Shown: one piece after another, positions 6,701 through 13,649 of the stretch
Position numbering within the stretch: the first letter of the stretch is position 1
Layout: each line of letters begins with the position of its first letter
NCBI GenBank assembly: GCA_903959175.1
Contig: CAJBVW010000181.1
Coordinates: 1-34,291, forward strand
Direction of reading: 5' to 3'
DNA length: 34,291 nucleotides
From: an uncultured Pseudomonadota bacterium
GTDB lineage: Bacteria; Myxococcota_A; UBA796; SXON01
Translations under genes and position numbers: made by a program
The notes under the pieces: generated by a model
What the model saw: only the letters and a program-made list of their open reading frames with translations
What the model was told of the DNA's origin: nothing
Database searches by the model: none

Positions 6701-8848
6701 TCAGGTTCCTCCGGCGGCGGGTGCGGCGGTGGGCGCGGGCGTGGCGGTGGCGGTGGCCCGGGCCGGTGCGGGCTGACCGAGGCGGGCGCGCAGGACGGCG
6801 TCCGCGGTGTCCTCGTCGGCGAGGCGGCGCCAGGCGCCGGCGTCCGGGGTGGCGGCGACCGAGCGCGCCCAGGCGATCGAGGCCGGATCGATCAGGGTCG
6901 TGGCGGCGACTGCGGCGGCGGCGCGGGCCTCGTCGAAGCGCCCGAGCTGCACGAGGCAGGCGGTGCGCGCGGCGTCCAGGCGGCCGGGAGAGAGGTCCTC
7001 CGGGAGCGGGGCGGTGGAGGCGGCGGTCAGCAGGTCGACCCCCGCGCAGGCGCCGGACTCGGCGTTCGAGAGCGCGACGCGGAGGCCGGCCTCCGCCTTG
7101 GCGGCGGGCGGGCCGGCGATGGCGGTCCACGCGACGCGGGCGGCCGTGGGGTCGCCGCCGTCGAGGAGCGTGCGGCCGCGGAGGAGGGCGATGCGACCGT
7201 CGAACTCGGGGGTGCGGGGGCGGGTGGCGAGGAAGGCGAGGGCTTCGAGCGCCTCGGAGGTGCGGGCCGTGCGCCGGTAGGTGTCGGCGATGGCGAAGAC
7301 GGTCTCGCGATCGTCGAGCCTCTGACGGCCCTCGATCGTGGCCACGGTTCCGAGCGTAGCGAGCGCCTCCTCGTCGAGAGCGGAGTTGCGCCACAAGGAC
7401 GCTATCTCGACGAGGGGCGCAGGATCGAGGAGGTGATGTTCGAGGCCGGGGCGCCACGCGGCCACATGGGCGGCGAGGGCCTCCACCGGGCGCTTCGCGT
7501 CGAGCAGGCCGCCGGTACGGCGCGCCCATGCGGCGACGAGGCGGCTGCCGGGGTCGCCGTCGAGGAGACGGCGGCGGCGGTCCACGAGCAGACCGAAAGA
7601 GTGGATGGCGATGTCGTCGTCGCCGAGCTGCGTGCCGATCTGGCCCAGCAGGTAGAGGGCCTCGAGGGCCTCGTCGCTCGCCGCGTGGTCGGCGCCGGTG
7701 CCGTCCGCGCGGCGGGCGTTGCCCATGCGCTCGAGGGTCGGCACGAGGGCGGGCCAGGCGTCAGGTGACTGGCGCAGCACGGACACGAGCTGGAGCCGCG
7801 AGCGGGAGAGGCGACGGACGCGGTCGGGGAGCGTCTCGGGGAGGCGGCCGAGCGCCTCCTCGGCGCCGTCGAAGTTTCCGGCGAGGAGCTGGGCGTCCGC
7901 GAGGAGGAGGCGCGAGTAGGGGGCGAGCGGACCGTCCGCGGCTGCGGCCCGGGTGAGCGGCACGATGGCTTCGGTCCAGCAGTCGGCGCGCAGCAGCGTG
8001 GCGCCGGCGAGGAGCGAGGCGAGCGGCCCTTCATGGGGGGACAACGCGCGGGCGAGGTCGACGCGCACCGGGGGAGGGGGCCCTTGGGGAGGGCGGTCGT
8101 CCTGGAGGCGGCCCAGCGCGACCGTGGCGAGGACGACGAGCACGTTGCGCTGGGAGGCGCCGCCCTTGCCGGCCTCCTCCGCGGCGAGCTCGGCGCCGTC
8201 GAAGTCGCCGAGGGCGAGGAGGGCCTCAGCGCGCTGCAGGCTCGCGACGCCGGTGGGGGCGCCGAGCGCGGCGGCGCGGCCGAAGTAGAACGCGGCCTCG
8301 CGGAGGTGACCGAGGTCGCGGTGGAGGGCCCCCATCTCGTAGAGGCCATTGGCGCTCGGGCGATCGGCGCCGAAGAGGTTGGCGCGCAGCGTCGCGATGC
8401 GCTCCCAGCTCGGCGTCATCGGCTCGGCGGTGCCCCAGCGCGGCAGGTCGAGCGAGATGTCCTCGAGGGCCAGGAGCTGGTCGGCGCCGTGGAGCGGGAA
8501 GAGCGCCGTCGAAGGGGAGTCGGTGCAGTGGAGGTCGGGGCCCGGGACGACGCGGGAGATGGGCACGGGCGTCGCGATCCAGCCGTCTTCGACGCGCGAG
8601 ACGACGAGGGTCGTGTCGGACTTCCTCATCCACGCGGTCACGACGTGGTGGCCGCCGAGGTCGGTGACGCGGCCGGCGCGGACGCCGTCCCACGGGGCGT
8701 CGTGGAAGAGGCCCCGGAGGTCGCCGGCGCCGTGCACGAGCAACTCGACGCGCCCGCGCTCGACGAGCGGGAGGACCTCGACCGTCGCGTCCGGTGGGCC
8801 GGAGAGGTAGAGGGGCGCGGCCCATGCGGAGAGGGGGAGGAGCATCAT
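6701..8848 (-). CDS. Periplasmic TPR protein in the flagellar operon (candidate motor scaffold)
   Basis: The 715-residue protein begins with a short hydrophobic signal-like sequence (MMLLPLSAWAA, 1-11). A beta-rich domain follows (about 12-135; for example ATVEVLPLVERGRVELLVHG and KSDTTLVVSRVEDGW). From about 165 to 690 it is a helical array of tetratricopeptide-like repeats, such as NGLYEMGALHRDLGHLREAA, LLALGDFDGAELAAEEA and LLADAQLLAGNFDGAEEAL. An Ala/Thr/Pro tail ends it. Two ATG codons are adjacent at 8848 and 8845. The gene overlaps its upstream neighbour and is one base from flgB. Signal peptide, beta-domain and long TPR superhelix recall the layout of Campylobacter PflA, a periplasmic scaffold of the flagellar motor. 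That is an architectural analogy, not demonstrated homology. A general assembly factor is the alternative. Confidence 0.85.
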   Translation of the reverse strand: MMLLPLSAWAAPLYLSGPPDATVEVLPLVERGRVELLVHGAGDLRGLFHDAPWDGVRAGRVTDLGGHHVVTAWMRKSDTTLVVSRVEDGWIATPVPISRVVPGPDLHCTDSPSTALFPLHGADQLLALEDISLDLPRWGTAEPMTPSWERIATLRANLFGADRPSANGLYEMGALHRDLGHLREAAFYFGRAAALGAPTGVASLQRAEALLALGDFDGAELAAEEAGKGGASQRNVLVVLATVALGRLQDDRPPQGPPPPVRVDLARALSPHEGPLASLLAGATLLRADCWTEAIVPLTRAAAADGPLAPYSRLLLADAQLLAGNFDGAEEALGRLPETLPDRVRRLSRSRLQLVSVLRQSPDAWPALVPTLERMGNARRADGTGADHAASDEALEALYLLGQIGTQLGDDDIAIHSFGLLVDRRRRLLDGDPGSRLVAAWARRTGGLLDAKRPVEALAAHVAAWRPGLEHHLLDPAPLVEIASLWRNSALDEEALATLGTVATIEGRQRLDDRETVFAIADTYRRTARTSEALEALAFLATRPRTPEFDGRIALLRGRTLLDGGDPTAARVAWTAIAGPPAAKAEAGLRVALSNAESGACAGVDLLTAASTAPLPEDLSPGRLDAARTACLVQLGRFDEARAAAAVAATTLIDPASIAWARSVAATPDAGAWRRLADEDTADAVLRARLGQPAPARATATATPAPTAAPAAGGT

Positions 8849-9426
8849 GGGAGCACCATGGTCGCGCCGAGGGAGAGGCGGAGGGCGCCGAAGTTCAGGC
8901 CGCACGGGGCCTCGACCTCGCAGGAGGAGACGGTGCGGAGCGTGGCGCGGCCGCCAGCGCGGGCGACCAGGAAGAAGTCGGCGGGGCCGCGGTCGTGCAT
9001 CACGCGGGTGAAGACGCGGGGGTCGAGGCGGGCCTCGGCCTGCCCGAGGACGCCCCACTTGCCGCCCTCGTAGCCGGCGGTCGGATCGGTGCCGGGCTTC
9101 TCCGCCCACACGATGGCGGTGGGGCCGAGCGAAGCCGCGGCGGTGAAGGCGCCGAAGCTGACACGCGGGCCGATGGTCACGGCGAGGGGAGCGTACCAGA
9201 GCCAGCTGCCTTCGCCGCTGGTGACGCCGTCGGCGAGGGTCTCTCCGCCGAGGCGTCGGTAGCCCGCGGAGACGCCTGCTTCGAGGAAGGGGAGGACACG
9301 CACGCGCGCCTCGAGCTCTCCGCCCAGGGAGCCGCTGCCGTACGCACGCGTGAGCGTCTCGTCGCCGATGGCCTCGGCCACCGCGTGCAGCCCCACGCTC
9401 ACCTCCATGTGCGCCGCGGCGGTCAC
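8845..9426 (-). CDS. Small beta-barrel-like protein of the flagellar operon
   Basis: I do not recognise the family. The 193-residue product has alternating polar/hydrophobic strands separated by turns, for example ELEARVRVLPFLEAGVSAGY, WYAPLAVTIGPRVSFGAFTA and LNFGALRLSLGATMVLP. This pattern is typical of small 8-stranded outer-membrane barrels. Odd points are the absence of any hydrophobic signal peptide and of a terminal aromatic residue. The GTG at 9426 was chosen because it overlaps the preceding stop (GTGA); an ATG six codons later (9408) is the alternative. The end overlaps the start of the TPR gene. Co-translation with a periplasmic TPR protein suggests a shared envelope role, which is inference. 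Confidence 0.7.
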   Translation of the reverse strand: MTAAAHMEVSVGLHAVAEAIGDETLTRAYGSGSLGGELEARVRVLPFLEAGVSAGYRRLGGETLADGVTSGEGSWLWYAPLAVTIGPRVSFGAFTAAASLGPTAIVWAEKPGTDPTAGYEGGKWGVLGQAEARLDPRVFTRVMHDRGPADFFLVARAGGRATLRTVSSCEVEAPCGLNFGALRLSLGATMVLP

Positions 9427-9716
9427 GGTGCAGCGCCCGCGTAGGCGCGCGAGGCCCGGCGGCCGATGTTCGTGGCGGTGAGGCGCTCGCGGATGCGGGC
9501 GCTGCTGGCCGCGAGCGCCTCTCCGACGCGCGCGACGGCGTCGGAGAGGCGCGCGCGTTCGGCGTACGACAGGTCGGGCCCCAGGGCGCTGGCCTCGGCG
9601 GCGAGGCGCTCCATCTCCTCGCCGGGAGGGCACTCCCCGCGATCGAGCCGGAACGCCAGGCCGTGGAGGCGCGCGAGCAGGCTCTCGAGGTTCGCGTTCG
9701 GGAGGACGGCGCTCAC
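9423..9716 (-). CDS. Small helical protein after fliS (FliT/FlgN-like chaperone candidate)
   Basis: The product has 97 residues and is predicted to be entirely helical, with heptad-like leucines (NLESLLARLHGLAFRLDRG, EEMERLAAEASALG, RLSDAVARVGEALAASSARI). The tail NIGRRASRAYAGAAP loosely resembles the end of FlgN-type export chaperones. Its place directly after fliS, where fliT usually lies, is the main argument. The GTG start at 9716 overlaps the fliS stop (GTGA), and the stop overlaps the next gene in the same way. No signature motif proves the function. Confidence 0.65.
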   Translation of the reverse strand: MSAVLPNANLESLLARLHGLAFRLDRGECPPGEEMERLAAEASALGPDLSYAERARLSDAVARVGEALAASSARIRERLTATNIGRRASRAYAGAAP

Positions 9717-10144
9717 GAGGCCCACCCGACCGGCTCGTCGGAGATGTCCTCGGCGAGCGGGGTGGACTCCGCACCTTCGCGGTGGATGCTCACTGCGCGG
9801 CTCCAGGTGTCGTGTACCGTCGTCGCGACGCGACGAACCTCGCCCATCCGCTCCCGGTCGCCGGTGCGCCCGGCCTCGGTGAGGTGGTGAAGGAGCCAAC
9901 GGTAGGTGTCGCGCATTGCGTTGATGGCGTTCGGCGCCGCGGTCGGATCGAGCGCCTGGAGCAGCTCGAGGTAGATCGCGCGGGCGACGTGGATCTCGCC
10001 GAGCCACGCTCCACGGTCGTTGCGCTCCATGGCCGCGTCGGCCCTGTCGGCGCGCATCACTGCGGCTTCGCAGAGCAGCACCACGAGCTCTTCGTTGGGA
10101 GCGCTCTCGATTGCGGTGCGCTTGTAGGAGGCGATGGCGCGCAT
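9713..10144 (-). CDS. fliS: Flagellin export chaperone FliS
   Basis: FliS binds the C-terminal D0 helix of unexported flagellin and keeps it from polymerising in the cytoplasm. The protein has 143 residues and is helical. It starts with the family pattern ASYKRTAIESAPNEELVVLL, corresponding to the usual 'Y...V..ASP..L..ML'. Later comes the segment ARAIYLELLQALDP, then NAMRDTYRWLLHHLTEA, which matches the FliS core. It follows fliD by one base, as in most flagellar operons. The C-terminal 20 residues are variable. Confidence 0.92.
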   Translation of the reverse strand: MRAIASYKRTAIESAPNEELVVLLCEAAVMRADRADAAMERNDRGAWLGEIHVARAIYLELLQALDPTAAPNAINAMRDTYRWLLHHLTEAGRTGDRERMGEVRRVATTVHDTWSRAVSIHREGAESTPLAEDISDEPVGWAS

Positions 10145-10145
10145 G

Positions 10146-11489
10146 TCAGGAGTCCTCGTTCGTGGAGAACAGAGCGGTGAGCGCGGACTGGGTCGACTGG
10201 AACCGCGACATCGCGATCTCCATCGCCGTGAATTGTTTCTCGAGGCGCTTCTTGTAGGCTTCGAGGCGATCGTTGAAGGCGGTGATCCGCTCCTCCATGA
10301 CCGTGATCTGCTCCGCCAGGGAGTCCTTGCGCCCGGTGATCGAGCCCGACTCCTCGTCGACGAAGCCGTCGATCGCGGCAGTTAGCACCTTGAAGGCGCC
10401 CGTGTCGCCGGTCATGACCCCGACCACGTCGTCGAAGTTGTCATCGAGCGCGCCGCGGAGCACGTCCTCGTCGAGCTCGAGGTCGCCGTCCTGCGTGGTC
10501 TTGATGCCGAGGGCGCCCAGCGACGTGAGGGTCCCCGAGCCGAAGCTGGCCGAGAGCTTCCCCTGGAGCGAGGTGAGCACGTTCTTCGGGACGCTCTCCC
10601 CGATGAAGGCGCCCTTGATGTCCTCGTCGGGGTTCCATGTGGACTGCGCGCGCACATGGCTCATGACCGCGTTCCAGGCGGTCACGACGGAGTTCAGCTT
10701 CGTGACCATCGAGTCGTCGTCGCGCGCGACGTTCACCTCGACGGTGCTCGTCGTCACCTCGTTCGCGTGGAACGTCACGCCCAGGATGGCGCCTTCGATG
10801 TCGTTGTCGTCGTCCGTGACGAGCACGCCGTTCACCTCGATCTCGGCGTCTGACGCGGCGGTCACCTCGGTGAACGTGGGGAGCTCCCCGGTCATGCTGT
10901 CGAGGCCCGAGGTGTCGAGCGACACCGCGTTGGCCTCCCCCGTGTCCTGCCCCGCGACCACGAGGCGATAGGGGGACGTTGCGTCGCCCGTCTCCATCAC
11001 GTAGGCCGTGACGCCGGCCACCTGGTCGTTTATCGCCGCGGCGAGGTCGTCCAGCGAGTCGGTCGTGCTGTCGACTGTCACGTTGGTGGTCGTCGTGCCG
11101 ACCGTGATGCCGAGCGTCCCTGTCGCGAGCACACCCGTGTCTCGGGTGGTCACGCCGGTCGACACGGACATCGACGCGCTCGCGAGCGTGTTCACCTTGA
11201 TCTGGAAGCGGCCGACCACCGCCGTGCCGCCCACCGTCACACCGAGCGCGCTCTCGTCCTTCGATGAACCCGACACGGAGCGGAGCTCCGTGGGCGTGTC
11301 CAGGGCGGCGAGCGCCGAGGACAGGGAAGTCAACCGAGCGCCGAGGGTCCCGTAGGCCGTCTCGCGCTTGGACATCGCCTCCTGCTGGGAGGTCATCACA
11401 TCCCGGGTCCTCGCCGAGGCTGCGACGAGCGCGTCGACGATGGCGCCGGTGTCGATCCCGGATGCCATCCCGCCGATTGCATTTCCCAT
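10146..11489 (-). CDS. fliD: Filament cap protein FliD (HAP2)
   Basis: FliD caps the growing filament and folds arriving flagellin. The 447-residue protein opens with AIGGMASGIDTGAIVDALVA, the family's N-terminal signature. The centre is a Thr/Val/Asp-rich beta region. The C-terminal coiled coil is conserved, notably RLEAYKKRLEKQFTAMEIAM followed by SRFQSTQSALTALF. A strong ribosome site (AGGAGG) precedes the ATG at 11489. The gap to the flagellin gene upstream is only 31 bases and has no evident terminator, so part of its expression may come from the flagellin promoter. Confidence 0.97.
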   Translation of the reverse strand: MGNAIGGMASGIDTGAIVDALVAASARTRDVMTSQQEAMSKRETAYGTLGARLTSLSSALAALDTPTELRSVSGSSKDESALGVTVGGTAVVGRFQIKVNTLASASMSVSTGVTTRDTGVLATGTLGITVGTTTTNVTVDSTTDSLDDLAAAINDQVAGVTAYVMETGDATSPYRLVVAGQDTGEANAVSLDTSGLDSMTGELPTFTEVTAASDAEIEVNGVLVTDDDNDIEGAILGVTFHANEVTTSTVEVNVARDDDSMVTKLNSVVTAWNAVMSHVRAQSTWNPDEDIKGAFIGESVPKNVLTSLQGKLSASFGSGTLTSLGALGIKTTQDGDLELDEDVLRGALDDNFDDVVGVMTGDTGAFKVLTAAIDGFVDEESGSITGRKDSLAEQITVMEERITAFNDRLEAYKKRLEKQFTAMEIAMSRFQSTQSALTALFSTNEDS

Positions 11490-11520
11490 GGAGTCCTCCT
11501 AGAACGTTGGCGAGCGACCA

Positions 11521-12366
11521 TCAGCCCTGGAGGAGGGTGAGCGCGGACTGGTTCAGGTTCTTCGCCTGACCGAGCACCGACACGCCCGCCTGCTGCAGGA
11601 CCTGGTTCTGGGACAGCATCGCCGTCTCCTTCCCGAAGTCCGCGTCGCGGATGCGCGCCTCGGCCTCGACCGTCATCTGCTCGAAGGTCTCGAGGTTGGT
11701 GAGGGCGTTGGTGAGGCGGTTCTCGGTGGCGCCGTACCCGGCGCGGTAGCTGCTCACGATGTCGATGGCGGCGTCGATGTCGGTCAGCGAGGCGGAGGCG
11801 CCGGTCGCCGTGGACATGTCGATCGACGCGGTGTCGATGCCGAGGGTGGACGACCGGAGGTCGCCGAGGGTGATGTCGATCTGGTCGTTCACCGTGTTCT
11901 GGATGCCGACCTGCACGCCGATGACGCCGGTGCCGCCGCCGCCGGAGCCGTCCACGAGGGTGGAACCGTTGAACTCGGTGACCGCGGAGATGCGGTTCAC
12001 TTCGTCCGACAGCGAGACGTATTCCTGCTGGATGTACGCGCGCTCGTCGGTTCCGAGGGTCTCGGAAGCGCCCTGGATGGCGAGCTCGCGCATGCGGACG
12101 AGGATGTTGCCGACCTCGGACGACGCGCCTTCCGCCACCGCCACGATGCTCATGCCGTCGTTGGTGTTACGGGCCGCGACCGCCGCGGACTTGTGCGAGG
12201 CGCGGAGGTTCTCCGCGACCGCGAGGCCGGCGGCGTCGTCGGCCGCGCGGGCGATGCGCAGGCCGGAGGAGATCCGCTCGAAGGACCGCGACAGGGCGCG
12301 CGTCGTGCGGTTGAGCTGGGTCAGCGAGTTGAGGCTCGCAGTATTGGTCTTTACGTCGATCGCCAT
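11521..12366 (-). CDS. fliC: Flagellin 1
   Basis: This 281-residue filament subunit consists of the conserved D0/D1 regions only, with almost no variable centre. N-terminal landmarks are NRTTRALSRSFERISSGLRI and AADDAAGLAVAENLRAS, then NTNDGMSIVAVAEGASSEV and ILVRMRELAIQGAS, the D1 segment that TLR5 contacts in enterobacterial flagellin. The centre has a short Gly-rich loop (GSGGGGTG). The C-terminal end EARIRDADFGKETAML and QAGVSVLGQAKNLNQSAL is canonical. The ATG at 12366 is supported by GGGAG upstream and by homology starting there. Its own sigma-28-type promoter lies at 12420-12446. A second flagellin gene sits directly upstream. Confidence 0.97.
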   Translation of the reverse strand: MAIDVKTNTASLNSLTQLNRTTRALSRSFERISSGLRIARAADDAAGLAVAENLRASHKSAAVAARNTNDGMSIVAVAEGASSEVGNILVRMRELAIQGASETLGTDERAYIQQEYVSLSDEVNRISAVTEFNGSTLVDGSGGGGTGVIGVQVGIQNTVNDQIDITLGDLRSSTLGIDTASIDMSTATGASASLTDIDAAIDIVSSYRAGYGATENRLTNALTNLETFEQMTVEAEARIRDADFGKETAMLSQNQVLQQAGVSVLGQAKNLNQSALTLLQG

Positions 12367-12393
12367 GTGCGTGTCTCCCGGGGGGGTGTGTGA

Positions 12394-12411
12394 CACGGGC
12401 TCCGACCCGTG
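12394..12411 (-). promoter_or_regulatory. 5'-terminal stem-loop of the flagellin 1 mRNA
   Basis: A perfect 6-bp stem (CACGGG at 12394-12399 with CCCGTG at 12406-12411) and a 6-base loop lies just inside the predicted transcription start (about 12413). A hairpin at the extreme 5' end can protect a message from decay. The equivalent hairpin precedes flagellin 2. Confidence 0.5.
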
Positions 12412-12419
12412 CCCCCACA

Positions 12420-12446
12420 GTGTCGGTCGGTCTCTCCGGGAGTTTA
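12420..12446 (-). promoter_or_regulatory. Sigma-28-type promoter of flagellin 1
   Basis: On the minus strand, -35 TAAA (12446-12443, context CTAAACTC) is followed by 15 bases and -10 ACCGACAC (12427-12420), the same -10 octamer as at fliF. An A-rich tract (AAAAGAAAAA) lies upstream. The predicted leader is about 47 bases and contains a hairpin and the GGGAG ribosome site. Confidence 0.8.
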
Positions 12447-12699
12447 GTTTTTCTTTTAGGCTCCGCGCATGGTTTCCGCGCTCAATGTCCGGGGGAGGCG
12501 ACCGAAGGCGCAATTCACGGCCTTCTGCCCCCTACACAGCCCTCGCGGACGCTCCAGCGCGCCGCCGGTTGCCGGCATGGCGGCCCGCCGCGCCGCGCCG
12601 CCGGCGGCGCGCTCGACCCAAAACGCGAAAGCGCCGGGGTTGCCCCCAGCGCTTGGTGCCCCTGGTCTCCCCAGGGCGCGATCTCCCTCTATACGAGGG
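12447..12699. other. Non-coding spacer between the two flagellin genes
   Basis: No credible gene is seen here. The spacer holds the flagellin 2 terminator (12617-12653), a second stem-loop at 12659-12676, a perfect 16-bp palindrome at 12595-12610, a GCCGG-TTG-CCGGC hairpin at 12564-12576, and the A-rich tract upstream of the flagellin 1 promoter. Confidence 0.7.
12617..12653 (-). terminator. Intrinsic terminator after flagellin 2
   Basis: On the minus strand AGCGCTGGGG pairs with CCCCGGCGCT around a GCAA tetraloop, followed by TTCGCGTTTT. All ten pairs form in minus-strand RNA, one of them a G-U pair. The same position would be a C-A mismatch in plus-strand RNA, so the structure favours transcripts from flagellin 2. 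It lies about 50 bases past that gene's stop. Confidence 0.75.
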
Positions 12700-13530
12700 T
12701 TACTGGAGCAGCGAGAGGGCCGCCTGGTTGAGCCCCTTGGCCTGGGCGAGAACAGACGTGCCCGCCTGCTGAAGGATCTGGTTGGCCGACAGCTCGGTAG
12801 TCTCCTTGCCGAAGTCCGCGTCGCGGATGCGGCTCTCGGCCTCCGTCGAGGACTGCAGGGAGGTCTCAAGGTTGTTCAGGGCGTTCCCGAGGCGGTTCTC
12901 GGTGGCGCCGTATCCGGCGCGGTAGCCGTTGACCGTGTCGAGCGCGGTGTCGATCGAGTCGAGCGCGGTCTGCGCGCCCGCGGCGGTGGCCATGCTGATG
13001 GTGGCGGTGTCGACGCCGATCGTGGCGGCCGTGAGATCGCCGAGGCTGATGGAGATCCGGTCGTTCGCCGTGTTCTGGATACCGACCTGCACGCCGATGC
13101 TCGTGGTCGTGCCGTCCGCGAGCTTCTGGCCGTTGAACTCGGTGACGCTGGCGATACGATCGACTTCCGCCGTGAGCGACACGAACTCGGTCTGGACGTA
13201 GGCGCGCTCGTCGTCATCGAGGGTCTCGGAAGCGCCCTGGACCGCGAGCTCGCGCATACGGACCAGGATGTTGCTCACCTCGGAGGTGGCGCCTTCCGCG
13301 ACGGACACGATCGACATGCCGTCGTTCGTGTTGCGCATGGCGACCACCGAGGAGGCGGAAGCCGCACGAAGGTTCTCCGCCACGCCCAGGCCTGCGGCGT
13401 CGTCCGCGGCGCGGGTGATGCGCTCGCCGGAGGAGATGCGCTCGAACGAGCGCGACAGAGCGCGGGAGGTCCGGTTGAGGTCCTTGAGAGCGTTGTTCGC
13501 GGTAGAGTTGTTCTTTACGGTAATCGCCAC
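12700..13530 (-). CDS. fliC: Flagellin 2
   Basis: The 276-residue protein is a close paralogue of flagellin 1. It shares TSRALSRSFERISSGERITR, AADDAAGLGVAENLRA, NTNDGMSIVSVAEGATSEV, ILVRMRELAVQGASETL, YRAGYGATENRLGNALNNLE and the end QAGTSVLAQAKGLNQAALSLL. It too lacks D2/D3-like insertions. The start is a GTG at 13530. The gene has its own sigma-28-type promoter (13614-13640) and its own terminator, so it can be expressed independently of flagellin 1. The two copies differ mainly in the short central region, consistent with an old duplication and a filament of two subunits. Which one dominates cannot be told from sequence. Confidence 0.97.
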   Translation of the reverse strand: MAITVKNNSTANNALKDLNRTSRALSRSFERISSGERITRAADDAAGLGVAENLRAASASSVVAMRNTNDGMSIVSVAEGATSEVSNILVRMRELAVQGASETLDDDERAYVQTEFVSLTAEVDRIASVTEFNGQKLADGTTTSIGVQVGIQNTANDRISISLGDLTAATIGVDTATISMATAAGAQTALDSIDTALDTVNGYRAGYGATENRLGNALNNLETSLQSSTEAESRIRDADFGKETTELSANQILQQAGTSVLAQAKGLNQAALSLLQ

Positions 13531-13582
13531 TTGGGTTCCAGTGCCCGTCGAGCGGGCGTTTGTTGTCTTGCTCGAGTGGTTC

Positions 13583-13601
13583 CGCGTCTGGGGGAGACGC
13601 G
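13583..13601 (-). promoter_or_regulatory. 5'-terminal stem-loop of the flagellin 2 mRNA
   Basis: A perfect 7-bp stem (CGCGTCT at 13583-13589 with AGACGCG at 13595-13601) closes a loop of five G/C bases, about six bases inside the predicted transcription start (about 13607). A second, 5-bp hairpin lies at 13543-13557 nearer the start codon. Confidence 0.5.
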
Positions 13602-13613
13602 CTACCTGAACCC

Positions 13614-13640
13614 TCTTCGGCCAAACCGGCCTCGGGTTTA
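13614..13640 (-). promoter_or_regulatory. Sigma-28-type promoter of flagellin 2
   Basis: On the minus strand, -35 TAAA (13640-13637) is followed by 15 bases and -10 GCCGAAGA (13621-13614). This is one of the closest matches in the window to the FliA -10 consensus GCCGATAA. It starts ten bases after the flgL stop, so flagellin 2 can be read from this site or by run-through from the flgI operon. Confidence 0.85.
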
Positions 13641-13649
13641 GGTCGAAAG

